This document shows positions 45,662 through 56,855 of a DNA stretch of 64,000 bases, one piece after another. Numbering within the stretch: position 1 is the first letter of the stretch; each line of letters opens with the position of its first letter. The DNA comes from Planococcus citri. Its lineage: Eukaryota; Arthropoda; Insecta; Hemiptera; Pseudococcidae. Location: the NCBI RefSeq assembly GCF_950023065.1, contig NC_088677.1, forward strand, positions 89,057,469 through 89,121,468, given 5' to 3'. Below the pieces are notes generated by a model. The model did no database searches. It had not been told where the DNA came from and saw only the letters and a program-made list of their open reading frames with translations. Both the position numbers and the translations under genes were made by a program.

Positions 45662-47105
45662 ATATTGGTCGATGGAGTTTGAATTTTTGACAATTTCTTC
45701 TCGCACTCGTCATGTTACAATTTTCATGCACCCTTTGGAGCAATATAGACATTGATGATAATTTTGTAAACAGAATTTTCCAATATTTGAATAATTCGAA
45801 AAGAACACCCTATGAAAAAAAATGAATTAATGTTGAAAGCTTTTTTTTTTTTTTGAAAAATATCTGTTTTTTTAAAGGTCATTTTATGGTAATTTTTTCT
45901 CCAGGCTTCATTCAAATTCAAAACAAAGTTGTAAATCAACTCGTACGCTGAAGTATGGAACAAATTTTACGAGTTTTCTTGTAGGTGTATTACTCGTCCG
46001 TCATTTTTTATCAACCGTTGAAAAATTGTACATGTAAAAGTAATGAGCTTCGAAGCACTGAGAAAGAAAGCAATAACCGTTTCCATCGTGGAATAGTCGC
46101 AGCTCAGCGGTCTCAACAACGGCCACGACGATGGAATTTCGTATGGAACGCAATTGCGATTTGATCAGGTCAGCAAATTCGCGATACATCATCAGTACCG
46201 TGGTTGTGCGCGATAAGTTTTATTCACACGAGACCGATAAAGGAGTAGAAGTGATGAGTTGACCGAAAAAATTCGCAACTCGTCAATAGTACGAAGAACG
46301 AGAAATCAAAACCGACACAGACTAGGTAGACCTTATGATAGGTACATACCTGTCGAGTCCCAGATGTAATTTGCAATTTTGTTGATTTCTTACCTTAAGT
46401 ATATAAGAACTTGAGTAGGTATAGGTACGCGAAAAAGACTAAAAAGAGTTGAAATTCATTCGTATCGTAGAACTCGGGGGCTGGAAAATTTGAATTAATC
46501 CAACAATGCGAACATCAAACTGAAATAAGTAGGGTAAAAGAAGTAGACAAGTCGACGCATCGTAAGTGTTTTCAGCAGCAAGATCGGTTCCCATAAATTC
46601 CACTCATACGAGTATGAAACACTGAACAGTAGGTGTTCCAGCATCCATATGTAAATACGCTATACGTACGAGTAATATTTACCTTCGGCAATTCGATACG
46701 CATTTAAAAAGCTATTCGCTTAAGAGATGTCGCGTATTTAAAGATCCAGGTACGCGAGTAAAACGATCGGAATATAACGACTGCAACTTGATATTTCTTT
46801 GAAACAAAACCAACTTTACCAATATTTACCGATAAACTTTTCGGCTTAATTCGAGAACATTTGATAGAAACTCGTAACCGAACTACTTTACCACCAATCC
46901 ACCATGCCATGTCAAACCTATCATTTGCCATTCGTAATTTTCTGTACGAATAGCTCCTCTACCCTTCTCCCTCTATCATTGAAAGAATCAAGTAACACCT
47001 ATTTAAAATACCTACTCGTCGAGTATTTTCCATTTCAACACTCCATTCTTCGTTTTCATGTAGTAATGTTTGGTTACTTTTTCAACATTTTGGTTACCAA
47101 AATTA
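45662..47105. other. 1.4 kb without recognised gene
   Basis: Low-copy DNA rich in TACGAGT words (46607, 46666). No conserved frames. The right side reaches a 16-C run at 47114-47129. Confidence 0.5.
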
Positions 47106-49580
47106 GTTTCGTACCCCCCCCCCCCCCCCACAAATTACTCAAAACTATTTTTTTATGCCCAAAATTGCCAAAAGTATTATTTTTTGCCGATAATTTTCAA
47201 AAAAATAAAAACTGCTTTTTGCTAAAATTGCCCAAGATTATAAAACATTCTCGCTCTTCAAAACTTCAAAAAAAAATCGATTTAGAAAAATGGCTGACGA
47301 TTGTCGTTCTTTTAAAATTTCATTTTTTCGTTAAAAATTCTAAAAAGTAATTTCCCTTTCTAAAAAATTGTTTAAAAATGAACTTTTTGTTGGAAATTGT
47401 TGAAAAAAGGCTCTCCGTTTGCTAAGATGAATTGTTCAAGTCTTGTTTTTTGCCAAAAACTGTTGAAAATTCTCGCTTTTTCAAAAGTGGCAAAAAATTG
47501 TTGCTATTCAGTAAAAAAATTAAACATTGTCGTTTTTGGCAGAAAATTTCAAGAAAGTCTCGAAGTTTTCCAAAAATGGTCCAAAAGTCTCGCTTATTTG
47601 ACAGAAGTTGCAAAAAAATACGTAGATACTCATCACTTTTGGCAAAAATTCTCGTTTTTTAGCAAAATTGCTCTCAAAAATCTCACCTTGTTTTGGAAAA
47701 CAACCTTAAAAGTCTCGTTTTTTTCCAGAAATTTCTTTCAGAAAGTATTATTTTTCAACCAGTATGTATTTGTTTTTGTTAAAATTGTCAAAAATTTTAC
47801 ATTTCTCTAAAGTTGACAAACATTTTTTCTTTTTAGCAAAATGACCAAAAATTGTCGTTTTTTGGAAAAAAAATTCCAAAAAATATTTCTTGCACAAAAA
47901 TCTTACTTTTTTGCCAGAAAATTTCCAAAACTCTTCCTTTTTTGTCAAAGTTGTGAAGTCTCGTTTTTTTCTAAACGTTGTTTTCTTTTTCTTTTTTTTG
48001 CCGGAAATTGACAAATAACCCAACTTTTTGCTAAAATTGTTAGTCTCGCTTTTTTTTTTTTATTAATTTCTGAAAATTCTTACTTTTTTGCCACAACTTT
48101 TAAAAAAATTCCAAAAGTTTCCTTTTTTTAACATTTTTTAAAAATGTGGCTTTTTTGTCGGAAATTACCAAAAATCCTTCCTTTTGCTAAAATAAATTGT
48201 CAAAGTCTTGTTTTTGGCCAACAATTGTCAAAAATTCTTTTTGTTTTTTAGCAAAAAAGCTAAACAGTAAACCTTGTCGTTTTGTTCTTTTTTTTTGGCA
48301 AAAAGTTTCAAAATAGTCAAAAAGTTTTCCAAAAATGGTCTAAAAGTCTTGTTTATTTGTCAGAAGTAACGAAAAAATATCATCATTTTGGCCTCTAATT
48401 ATCTATTAAAATGTCCTATTTTGCTGAAATTGTCAAAGTCTCGCTTTTTGGCAAAAATTCTCGGTTTTCAACAAATTGCTCTTAAAATTCTAACCTTGAT
48501 TTTGTAACAATTACTCCAAAAGTCTCTTTTTTTTCAGAAATTGATATGTTTTTCGCAAAAATTGTCAAAAATCCTTCCTTTTTCAAAAAATGTCATTTTT
48601 ATGCAAAAAATTCCAAGAAACCTTGTTTTTTTCAAAATTTGCAGTGTAAAAAAGCATAGCCTTATTTTTGTTAAAACCAAAGTCTCCCTTTTTGCCAACT
48701 TTTTCAAAATGAGTCACTTTTCTGCCAAAAACTTGCAAAAAAAGTCCCACTTTTTCAACAAAAACTGGAAAAAAGTATCACCTGTTGCCCGTATTTAATT
48801 TTCAATAAGTTATGGTTTGTGGCAAAAATTGAATAAAAAATTTTGCCTTTTGTCAAAAGTTGACGAAAAGGGCCTTTTACTTACTAATGAGTATAATCGT
48901 CAGAAATTCGTTTTTTTGCCAAATATTCCAAAAATTTTTTCTGTTTAATTAAAAATGACAAAATATTATTGTTTTTTTTTTTTTGCAAAAAATTCCAAGT
49001 ACATTTTTTCCCAAAAATTGTCAAAAAAAACTTCCCTTATGTTGAAAATTCTAGCCTTTTTTCAATGGAAAAGTTTCATTGTTTCTCCAAAAATCACCTA
49101 GAAGTGTTTCTTCACAACTAAAAATTTCTTTCATAATAATTTTCAAAAAATACTGATTTTTTCTACATGAAAAAATTCTCAAATGTCAGCAAAATTGTGA
49201 GGAATTTTCACATTGTTAAAAATTATTGCTTTTGGAAAAAAAATCCAAAAAAATCACATATTTTTTTTCAAAAACTATCCAAAAGTTTCACCTTTTTGCT
49301 TGAAATTGTCAAAAAGCCTTTGTTAAAGTTGCCAAATTTTGCCTCTATTTTGCCAAAAGTCGTCAAAAATTCTCGCTAAGAAATTTTTTGCTTTTTAGCA
49401 AAAAGGTTGAAAATTGTCTTTTTCTTTGCTAAAAATTCCAAGAAATCTAATTTTTTTAAAATTTGCACAAAAATTTCGCTTTTTTGACAGATATTTTAAA
49501 ATTAAAACCCATCTGTTTTTTTGGTCTTTTTTCTCCAGATTAAAATTTTTTACCAACGTTTGGTCACTTTTTCTAGCATT
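47106..49580. repeat. Long degenerate array (TTTTTTGCCAAAAATTGTCAAAAGTCTCGC)n
   Basis: Nearly 2.5 kb built of decayed units in one orientation. The loose period is a T run, then GC(A/C)AAAA, TTGTCAAAA, and (G/A)TCTCGC or TTCTTGC. More than fifty CAAAA/GCAAAAA occurrences are visible. Frames across it (47397-47810 and others) are translations of the array and lack protein features. Confidence 0.75.
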
Positions 49581-50560
49581 TTTAGTTATTATACTCGTAT
49601 AAGTAAGACAAGGCATGGCTAGTGTCGCAAACTGCAATGTTTATCTTGAAATTGCAAACATTGCAAAATTTGCTTATACTGACTTGTACTCGTATTTCAT
49701 CACACAGGTGATTGTGGTTGGAAAAATCTCTATCTGACTCTCTCGTTCGCGTTTGATTTGAAATGAACTTGAAACAAACTAATGTGAAAATTTTGGTCGC
49801 ACAGTAGCCATAAATCTACCGACTCGAACGTAGGAACATACGGCGATAGTGAACGAGAAACAAGGCAAGGGTTATGCTATCAGCAATGGTAAAACAAATC
49901 AGAACACCATCGACATGGGGCATGGGCATGGGCAGGAGCAGGGCGCGGCGCAGCCTAGCGCAGAGCAGAGCAGAGTAATATGTAAAATATAGTACATAAC
50001 CAATATGAATAACCAATAACTCCGCTTGAAATATTATTTACCATTTTTACAAAACCGTATTCAAATTGATTTATTACGCTACAACCGAGATATAAATTAT
50101 ATTATGTAGTTTGTATTTCTATTACGGCGCGGCGTGCGACGACGGTACGTTTGATATTTCAAATGGTACTTTTTCAATCGTTCGACGTACTCGTATAATG
50201 TACAACGACAAAAATTGATTCGTTATTATTCCGATGAAATCGTTAATAAAAAGTACGCCCACGAAAGGATAGCCCTATATTTTGAGTTCGCCAAGCGAGC
50301 TTCAATTCGCGGATGATTGCGGATCGTGTTTTCTTTCTGAACATGATTGCAATTTCAATGCAAAAAAAGAGCAAAGAAAGCCCTTTTTGTTGAGATTTCT
50401 CATCCTCTTTATTTCTAATATAGCTTAAGTATTGTACTACTCCACTAGGATCAAATGTATTGTTCGCTCGACCCTCTTGGATTTTATCCATATCCGTCTA
50501 TTTATTATGCACTCATTGCATAGGCACATGCTAATGAAAATTGTAGCAAATTATGCGATT
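49581..50560. other. No gene seen; short GC-rich minisatellite
   Basis: GGGGCATGGGCATGGGCAGG and GCAGAGCAGAGCAGAG at 49916-49976 are small tandem repeats. TACGAGT/ACTCGTA words occur at 49600, 49690 and 50189. No coding sequence was recognised. Confidence 0.5.
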
Positions 50561-50964
50561 AAACGATGCATCTGTCAAAAAGCATCTGTTCCTTGCCAAA
50601 AGTTGTCTATATCCTGGTTTTGTCATAAGTGTCAAAAAATTCTTCTCTGCCAAACTCTCTCAGTAAAGGAAGTCTCGTTTTTTGCAAACTTGTCAAGGAA
50701 GTCCTGCATTGACTAAATTTTTTTTAAAAAGTTGCGCCAAAAATGTCTTGAAAAAGTCTGGTTATTTTGTAAAAAAAAAAAAAAAAAAAAAAATGTTCAA
50801 AAAGTCCTGGTTTTGCCAGGGCGTCAAAAAAAGTCTCTTTCTTCACCTTTATTGAGAACTTTGGTTCTTACTAAAACTGTTGAGAGTCCTGTTTTTTGTC
50901 AAAACTGTCAAAAAAAAAAGTCCTATTCTTTGCCAAAAATTTATCAAGAATGTTCTGCTTTTGC
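50561..50964. repeat. Degenerate TTTTGCCAAAANTGTCAAAAAGTC array
   Basis: Continues the type of array seen at 47-49.6 kb, including a 23-A run near 50771. It carries on at 52314-52447 beyond the piggyBac-like palindrome, which therefore inserted into it. Confidence 0.65.
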
Positions 50965-52313
50965 TTAACCCTTTGGAGGTTCTCTAGGTTTTCGGGTTAG
51001 AAAATTGAAGTGCCTTAATGAGTGTGATAGGGTAACTCGCCCAATTGGCCAAACCACAAAAAAGTCGAGCTTTTGATGAAAAGTTTTATAGGAAAATGAA
51101 AGTTTCCAAAAAACACAAATGTGACATTTCCTAAAAAAAAATTGAATGTATGCAGAATTTTTTTTGAAAAAATGAACCAAAAACATGTGTCAAAAACATT
51201 GAACAAAAGCACTCTTTCAAGAAATGAAATAAAAATTGAATTGGAAAAAAATAAAAATACAAGGTTGAAAAAAAGTCATCTGGCAGTTCACAAATTCAGC
51301 GAGAATCAAATCTTGTTGGCAAAAATGCCTTTGTTTAAAGCATGAAGAGAAGAAAAATCTATGTCGCTAAGAGAGGATTTTTTATCAAGTCATAAAATCT
51401 TTTCGGAAATCGAGCCGAAATATGGGACAAAATTTAGCGAAATTGCGAGCTTTCTGGTAGGGGGTAACTAATTATAAAAACATTTTCGCCTTTATTCACG
51501 AGATGTAGCATAGAATTTTCTTTCATTTTGGGAAAAAATGAGTATTTTATCACTTATTGGAGTATAGGAATATGAAGATGAAGATGAAGAGAAATAGTGA
51601 ACAAAAACACAAATCCAGAGCGTAAACGAAATGAAAGACTGAACTCGTAGATGAATTTGGATTTTTATTTACTATTTTTACTATTTCTCTTCATCTTCAT
51701 CTTCATATTCCTATACTCCAATAAGTGATAAAATACTCATTTTTTCCCAAAATGAAAGAAAATTCTATGCTACATCTCGTGAATAAAGGCGAAAATGTTT
51801 TTATAATTAGTTACCTCCTACCAGAAAGCTCGCAATTTTGCTAAATTTTGTCCCATATTTCGGCTCGATTTCCTAAAAGATTTTATGACTTGATAAAAAA
51901 TCCTCTCTTAGCCGCATAGATTTTTCTTCTCTTCATGCTTTAAACAAAGGCATTTTTGCCAACAAGATTTGATTCTCGCTGAATTTGTGAACTGCCAGAT
52001 GACTTTTTTTCAACCTTGTATTTTTATTTTTTTCCAATTCAATTTTTATTTCATTTCTTGAAAGAGTGCTTTTGTTCAATGTTTTTGACACATGTTTTTG
52101 GTTCATTTTTACAAAAAAAATTCTGCATACATTCAATTTTTTTTTAGGAAATGTCACATTTGTGTTTTTTGGAAACTTTCATTTTCCTATAAAACTTTTC
52201 ATCAAAAGCTCGACTTTTTTGTGGTTTGGCCAATTGGGCGAGTTACCCTATCACACTCATTAAGGCACTTCAATTTTCTAACCCGAAAACCTAGAGAACC
52301 TCCAAAGGGTTAA
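50965..52313. mobile_element. piggyBac-like MITE: near-perfect 1.34-kb palindrome in TTAA
   Basis: The element 50969-52309 starts CCCTTTGGAGGTTCTC and ends GAGAACCTCCAAAGGG, with TTAA on both sides (50965-50968, 52310-52313). TTAA target choice and CCC...GGG ends are the signature of piggyBac transposons. Two 630-bp arms (50969-51598 and 51680-52309) are complementary with only a handful of differences noticed, around an 81-bp spacer. No transposase is present. The small frames at 51121-51345 and 51933-52157 are the same arm sequence read twice and differ by one residue. The high arm identity suggests a young insertion. Confidence 0.9.
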
Positions 52314-53938
52314 ATCGTCGAAAAGGTCTTGTTTTCTATCAGAAGTGTCGAAGAAGTCAAGTTCTTTGCCAAAATTGTCGAGAATTCCTAATTTATGTCA
52401 AAAGTTCAGAAATAAATTATTTTTTTTCGAAAATCTACTTAAAAAAATAGTCCGGCATATGACAATAGGAGTAATTGCACCTCGCCGATCTTCCGGGACA
52501 ACTTTTTTCTTAAAGGGGACATCCTAAGGAACATTTTAAAGCAAACTTGCCCAAAAAAAGTTGGCCTTACTTACAAAATGGCGGCCATTTTGATTGACAG
52601 GTCAGCCGAAATCGTAGATTTTGCGTTTCAACACAGGACTCGCACGAAATTTTTCAAACCTTACGAACGTAGATCGAAAGATCACGCAAAAATTTATCAC
52701 TTGTCAAAATTTCAAGTGCTAAAGTGCGTTTTTCGATTTTTGGTGAATTTTTGAAAATCCAATTTAGGCCAAAAATGAGGGAAAAAAATCAAAATTTTAC
52801 CAAATTGACCAAGAAAGCTGAAATTTGGGATATACCCTATTTTCGACATGCCAAATCGATTGGAAACGGTTTCAATCCGTTTTGAGCAGTTCTGAAGCCT
52901 CCAGCAGATTTTTGAAACTCGAAATTCCCACAAAATTCCATCAAATCGGAGTTGTAAAGCTGAAATTTATTCTAAAAACTAAATTCAATATGCTACGAAG
53001 TACTGGAGGTGAATTTCAAGTCGTTTTGGAGCCTCCAGCGACTTTTTGAAAATTCCAGAAGCCTCCAGCCGATTTTTGAAACTTTAAATTTTCACAAAAT
53101 TTCATCAAATGGAGATGGAAATCTGAAATTTCCTCTACACTCCAATTTTAACACCCTCTGAAGACGAGTTCAGGTGGGTTCAAGTCATTTTAGAGCCTCC
53201 AGCGACTTTTTTGAAAATTACTGGATCCTCCAGTAGAATTTTGAAACTTGAAATTTCCCCACAATTTCGTCAAACTGTGATGGAGAGTCGAAATTCATTC
53301 TGAAAACTAATTTCAATACGCTACGAAGTTGACTGCTGATTGATTTCAAGTCGTTTTGGAGCCTCCAGCGACTTTTTGAAATGTTGTATGGCGTTTTTTC
53401 TTGGAAAATTGAAATTTCCTAAAAGCAGTTAGAAGCTTCAAAACCATTTGAAACCACCATGTAGCCTGCGAAGTAAATTTCAGCTTGCCAACTCCATTTG
53501 ATAAATTAATGTTGCGGGATTTTCAAGTTTCAAAAATTACTGGAGGCTCCAGTAATTTTCAAAAAAGTCGCTGGAGGCTCTAAAATGACTTGAACCCACC
53601 TGAAGTCGTCTTCAGAGGGTGTTAAAATTGAAGTGTAGAGTAAATTTCAGATTTCCATCTCCATTTGATGAAATTTTGTGAAAATTTAAAGTTTCAAAAA
53701 TTAGCTGGAGGCTTCGGGAATTTTCAAAAAGTTGCTGGAGGCTCCAAAAAGACTTGAAATTCACCTGCAGTACTTCGTAGCGTATTGAATTTAGTTTTTA
53801 GAATAAATTTCAGCTTTCAACTCCGATTTGATGGAATTTTGTGGGAATTTCGAGTTTCAAAAATCTGCTGGAGGCTCCAGAACTGCTCAAAACGGATTGA
53901 AACCGTTTCCAATCGATTTGGCATGTCGAAAATAGGGT

Positions 53939-55027
53939 CCTGGGGAAAAAAGTTGTATCAAGCTTGATAAACTCTGATACAAATTGTATCAAATTTGATC
54001 AAAAAAAGTGATATAATTTTATCAAACTATAGGTATACGGTTTGATAAAATTATGTCAAACTGTATCAATTTGATGAAAGTAATTCTATACAGTTGTATC
54101 AATTTCATCATAATTTGATAGAATTGTGTCAAACTGTATCAATTTTGATGAGAGACAATTTTATAAAATTGGATCAAGTTTATCATAGTTTGATAGAATT
54201 GTGTCAAACTACTTATATCAATTTTGATGAAAGTAATTTTACAAAATTAGATCAATTTCATCAAAATTGGATCAATTTTATCATAATTTGATTTGATTGT
54301 ATCAAACTTTATCAACTTTTTATGAAAATTGTTTTATAAAATTGGATCAATTTGATCACAATTTGATAAGATTGTATCAGGTTGTATAGAATTTTATAGG
54401 GTGTTTTTTAAGTGATCTGGAATAATTCGATCAAATCATATAGAGTTTGATCAAATTTGATACAATCTCTTCATGTGCTTTTCAAGGCAATACTCACTTT
54501 TCCCTCTCCCTCCCCCTGTTCTCCTCACAAGAGCAAATTATTTTGAAAATGTTGAAAAAAAAATTTTTTCAGATCAAATTTGATACAATCTCTTGAAAAA
54601 ATTATAAGTCCAGAACGTTGAGAAGTGCATATGTGTGCTTTTAATACACTTTCATTCAACTAGCAGGTTGGCTGAGTAGGTTAGGCAGTTGGACAAAGTA
54701 ACTATGAAGTGGAGAGACGCGAGTTCAAACCCTCGCTGGGGCAAAAATTTGCAAATTTTTTTCCACTTTTTTTTGGAAAAAATTTTTTCTTGCAACGCCA
54801 ATTGTTCAAAAAAATTATGCAAGTCAGCTATTTCAGCATTTTTATGAGTTTATGAGAGCTCTTTAGTAACAAATTTTGGATAAATTGTATATAATGTTGA
54901 TAAAATTGATCAAATATAATTTCATCAATTATATATAATTTCTATCAGTTTTGATCTGGTCAAAATTTGGATCAAATTTGATAGAAATTATTTTTGATCA
55001 AATTTGATACAACTTTTTTTCCCGGGG
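53939..55027. mobile_element. Nested TGATA-rich inverted-repeat element
   Basis: Sits inside the right arm of D at AATAGGGT/ATATC, dividing a motif that is continuous in C. Its ends are CCTGGGGAAAAAAGTTGTAT on the left and the near complement CAACTTTTTTTCCCGGGG on the right. The inside is dominated by TTGATAAAATTGTATCAAA-like units in both orientations and contains a tRNA-like sequence. The target duplication is ambiguous (GGGT or T). Confidence 0.8.
54661..54743 (+). repeat. tRNA-like (SINE head type) sequence
   Basis: TTGGCTGAGTAGGTTAGGC matches an internal Pol III box A region of the Ser/Leu tRNA type, and GCGAGTTCAAACCCTCGC 40 bp later matches box B with a 5-bp T-arm stem. The putative acceptor strands (AGCAGGT / TGGGGCA) do not pair and the T loop has eight bases. 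It is therefore not a working tRNA gene but a tRNA-derived relic, such as a SINE head within the TGATA element. Confidence 0.6.
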
Positions 55028-55421
55028 TATATCTCCAATTTCAGCTTTCTTGGTCAATTTGGTAAAATTTTGATTTTTTCCCTCATTTTTGGCTTAAATT
55101 GAATTTTCAAAAATTCACCAAAAATCGAAAAACGCACTTCAGCACTTGAAATTTTGACAGGTGATAAATTTTTGCATGATCTTTCGATCTACCTTTGTGA
55201 GGTTTGAAAAATTTCGTGCAAGACCTATGTTGAAACGCAAAATCTGCGATTTCGGCTGACCTGTCAATCAAAATGGCCGCCATTTTGTAAGTAGGGTCAC
55301 TTTTTTTCTTGAGTACAAGGGCTAGAAATATTCCATAGGACTCCCCCTTTAAGAAAAAAGTTGTCCCGGTGGATCGGCGGGTGGAGGGGGGCAATTACTC
55401 CTATTGTCATATGCCAGACTA

Positions 55422-56805
55422 AAAGTCCTATACTTTTTCGCAGAAATTGCAATCTAAAAATCGTTCAAATTTCTTACTTACGCTCGCTCGGAGTCGCCTA
55501 ATTTTACAAGTTGACGTTATTTCGCAAAATTAGAATTAGCGATGATCATTTCGTAATTTAAAATTATCAGATCGAATACGAGTAGAAAAAAATTGTCGAG
55601 TTGGTTTATCGAAAAACGTAAATCTTGATTGAAGGGTTATAAAGAAGCGACGGTCGCAAAGGTATTCGCCGTTCGTATTTTCGGTTCGCATATACGGAGT
55701 ACCTATCTTAATTTAGTCGAGTGATGATAAAATTGGCAGGGTTTGATTGACAACGGTTCGCGTCATTAAATAAATAGCCAAGGTAGATAGTAGGTATATG
55801 TACTCGTAAGTCGTATATGTAAACGACACCGTCGTCGGTTCTCCGGGGTATTTTGAATAAACTTTGCGTACCTACCTACCTACATATATGGCAAGTTGCA
55901 AAAAAGTATTATGGAAAAGCTATCTATCCTTTGAAGATTTTTGTGCCTTTTTCTCCATTTTGTTAAGGATGAATAAGGCGTGTAATAAATTTCAAAGCTC
56001 GAGTCGGTCTTCTTCCTCTATATCCGCGTTGCTTGTTACTACTCGTCGTATATCATAATTCATCGTACAGTGTGTTCAACTACACACCTATGGTATCATG
56101 CATGTGTGTAAGTTTAGGTGCCTACTTGTACATATATAAGGTGTAATTTGTAGCTGGTAGCTACTTTTCATAATTGCAGTCAAATTGAATCGACCAAGTT
56201 GTAAAATAGCCCCATGATTTATTAGCCTTTGTATGTACTACGAGATATATTTATTCGCTCGTTCCCCGTTCATCTTCGTCGTTTTCCAGCATAAAAATAC
56301 ATATACTTACTCGTACGTACGTACGAATCTCCTCGTGTTGTTGAGTACTATACCTACGTAGAAGTAGATAGAGATACCTACCTACCTAGATTTAAGAGTA
56401 ATTTCAAACTGTCTCGAGGGATTAATTAACCTAGTCTCGTGCAGAGTTGGCAAGTAAATCACCAAAGTTAGCCGGAAACTAAATTTTTGGGTGTTTTGCG
56501 TCTGTATTAAGGTTATTGTTCTTATGACTTTTGGTTTAGTCTTTCGTTGCATCGTCTACTCAGCCGGTTTCTTTCCCAAAAATCCCATCTGATCGTGTAG
56601 CCAGAAATATTATCAGCTTGGGGAGCTCTTGGTGAAAATTAGGGATCATCTCGAAATGAAAATTTTCGAAAGCTCTCGCCTTCGCGAATCATTGTAGAAT
56701 AAACAAATTTCACATTTGAGGCCTCCAAAAATCAAAAAAATTAAGAAAAATTTTCGTAAGTTATTTTTTGTCATTTTCATACTGGAATAAATAAAACGTT
56801 TAATT
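55422..56805. other. 1.4 kb without recognised gene
   Basis: Low-copy DNA with CTACCTACCTAC and CGTACGTACGTACG simple runs (about 55870, 56310, 56375) and TACGAGT words. A copy of the 'CTCTCGCCTTCGCGAATC / TTTGAGGCCTCCAAAAATC' dispersed repeat lies at about 56640-56735. Confidence 0.5.
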
Positions 56806-56855
56806 TGTGGCGGTTTGATTATTTAGATATTACTGGCTGGTAAACATTCCATGTG

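Larger units (their letters stand above)
52448..55421. mobile_element. Foldback element D (CTCCAG family) with nested insertion
   Basis: Both ends are intact: TAGTCCGGCATATGACAATA on the left and its complement ending CAGACTA on the right. TA may be the target duplication, as in Tc1/mariner-type elements. From each end inward come a GGGACAACTTTTTTCTTAAAG block, ATGGCGGCCATTTTGATTGA, a TTTCAAGTGCTAAAGTGCG block and a GATATACCCTATTTTCGACA block. The core is CTCCAG subunits mirrored near 53430. Total length is 2974 bp, of which about 1089 bp (53939-55027) is a nested element. No protein. Confidence 0.85.

Noticed and set aside
47397..47810. A 137-codon frame rich in Phe, Lys and Ser
   Set aside because: It is a translation of the T-rich degenerate array; similar frames occur all along the array in several phases.
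51121..52157. Two almost identical 74-residue frames suggesting a duplicated gene
   Set aside because: They are the two arms of the TTAA palindrome read from opposite strands; Lys/Asn-rich and without motifs.
54661..54743. Functional tRNA gene
   Set aside because: Acceptor strands do not pair, the T loop has eight bases, and the sequence lies inside a repeat element.
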